Below, piece after piece: positions 58,861 to 58,907 of a stretch of 58,907 bases of DNA. The DNA is from Oscillibacter sp. (lineage in GTDB: Bacteria > Bacillota > Clostridia > Oscillospirales > Oscillospiraceae). The notes under the pieces are model-generated. The model saw nothing but the letters and a program-made list of their open reading frames with translations, was not told where the DNA came from and searched no databases. A program made the position numbers and the translations under genes. Position 1 is the stretch's first letter; every line of letters starts with the position of its first letter. Location of the stretch: contig JAFUNB010000010.1 of NCBI GenBank assembly GCA_017482345.1, forward strand, positions 1 through 58,907, in the 5' to 3' direction.

Positions 58861-58907
58861 ATGGGATGCAAAAAAGGAATTCCTCATCGCAAATGGAGTA
58901 AAGATGA
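58861..58907 (+). CDS. IS3-family transposase OrfA, N-terminal fragment
   Basis: The last 47 bases encode 'MGCKKGIPHRKWSKD', typical of the N-terminus of IS3/IS150-type OrfA helix-turn-helix proteins. The frame is open to the window edge. GGGGGGTG upstream is the likely ribosome binding site. Confidence 0.7.
   Translation, partial: MGCKKGIPHRKWSKD

Larger units (their letters stand above)
58772..58907 (+). mobile_element. Left end of an IS3-family insertion sequence (cut by window edge)
   Basis: After the DUF262 gene come an AT-rich segment, a perfect 16-bp hairpin (58783-58798/58806-58821) with T6, and the start of an IS3-type OrfA. CTGGTAA-ATAAAA occurs at 58773 and again at 58829. The left boundary (about 58770-58783) is inferred; no target duplication can be checked. 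Confidence 0.65.

Overview
The window looks like a chromosomal segment of a GC-rich, low-redundancy Clostridia genome, most probably a gut member of the Oscillospiraceae/Ruminococcaceae group (relatives of Flavonifractor, Lawsonibacter, Oscillibacter). This is inferred from Bacillota-type gene order (era-yqzL-recO, ywiB-like DUF1934-argS), strong AGGAGG ribosome binding sites, TTGACA/TATAAT promoters, an M-box riboswitch, and clostridial families such as DUF4358 lipoproteins, DUF1836, DegV, XpaC/TelA and a butyryl-CoA-type CoA-transferase. No rRNA is present to fix the species.

Layout. Position 1-278 is the 3' end of an IS200/IS605-type element abutting pfkA (minus). A ThrE-type threonine/serine exporter pair follows (minus), then an XRE regulator/membrane protein/NUDIX cluster, then a TetM-like translational GTPase fused to a Rae1/YacP-type NYN nuclease domain and overlapped by an LspA-like gene. 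After a sugar isomerase (minus), a HIT protein and pyruvate kinase come mgtE with an M-box leader (minus) and radC (plus). From 13.3 to 26.2 kb runs a long plus-strand block of DNA repair and housekeeping genes: uvrB, a membrane protein, an EamA transporter, ybaK, uvrA, era, yqzL, recO, mutS2, a GNAT acetyltransferase and a uridine phosphorylase. The 3' end of era is duplicated, with synonymous changes, between era and yqzL.

From 26.2 to 36.5 kb: mscS and a LysR gene (minus) facing a methionine gamma-lyase gene (plus), two tRNA-Leu genes (minus), citrate synthase and sirtuin (minus), an ArsC/Spx-like protein, a YihY-like membrane protein, and a CoA-transferase/thioesterase pair. A 486-bp gap at 36.5-37.0 kb holds an isolated promoter-to-terminator unit with a 9-codon reading frame. 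It is followed by a three-subunit molybdenum hydroxylase operon (FAD, 2Fe-2S, Moco subunits) in which one expected iron-sulfur ligand is Tyr. DUF1836 (minus), degV, arcC, a DUF4358 lipoprotein, a DUF362 ferredoxin protein (minus), murI, DUF1934 and argS follow.

From 48.9 kb to the end: a YcxB-like protein, azlCD, two tandem paralogous lipoproteins, a DUF6512-like protein, an operon of XpaC, a small membrane protein, TelA and a TPM-domain protein with a Gly/Arg-rich tail, and a DUF262-AlbA_2 (Schlafen-like) fusion with its own promoter. The window ends inside an IS3-family element. The most unusual items are the TetM-like/Rae1 fusion, the DUF262-AlbA_2 protein beside an IS, the era 3'-end duplication scar, and the 36.7-kb orphan transcription unit.
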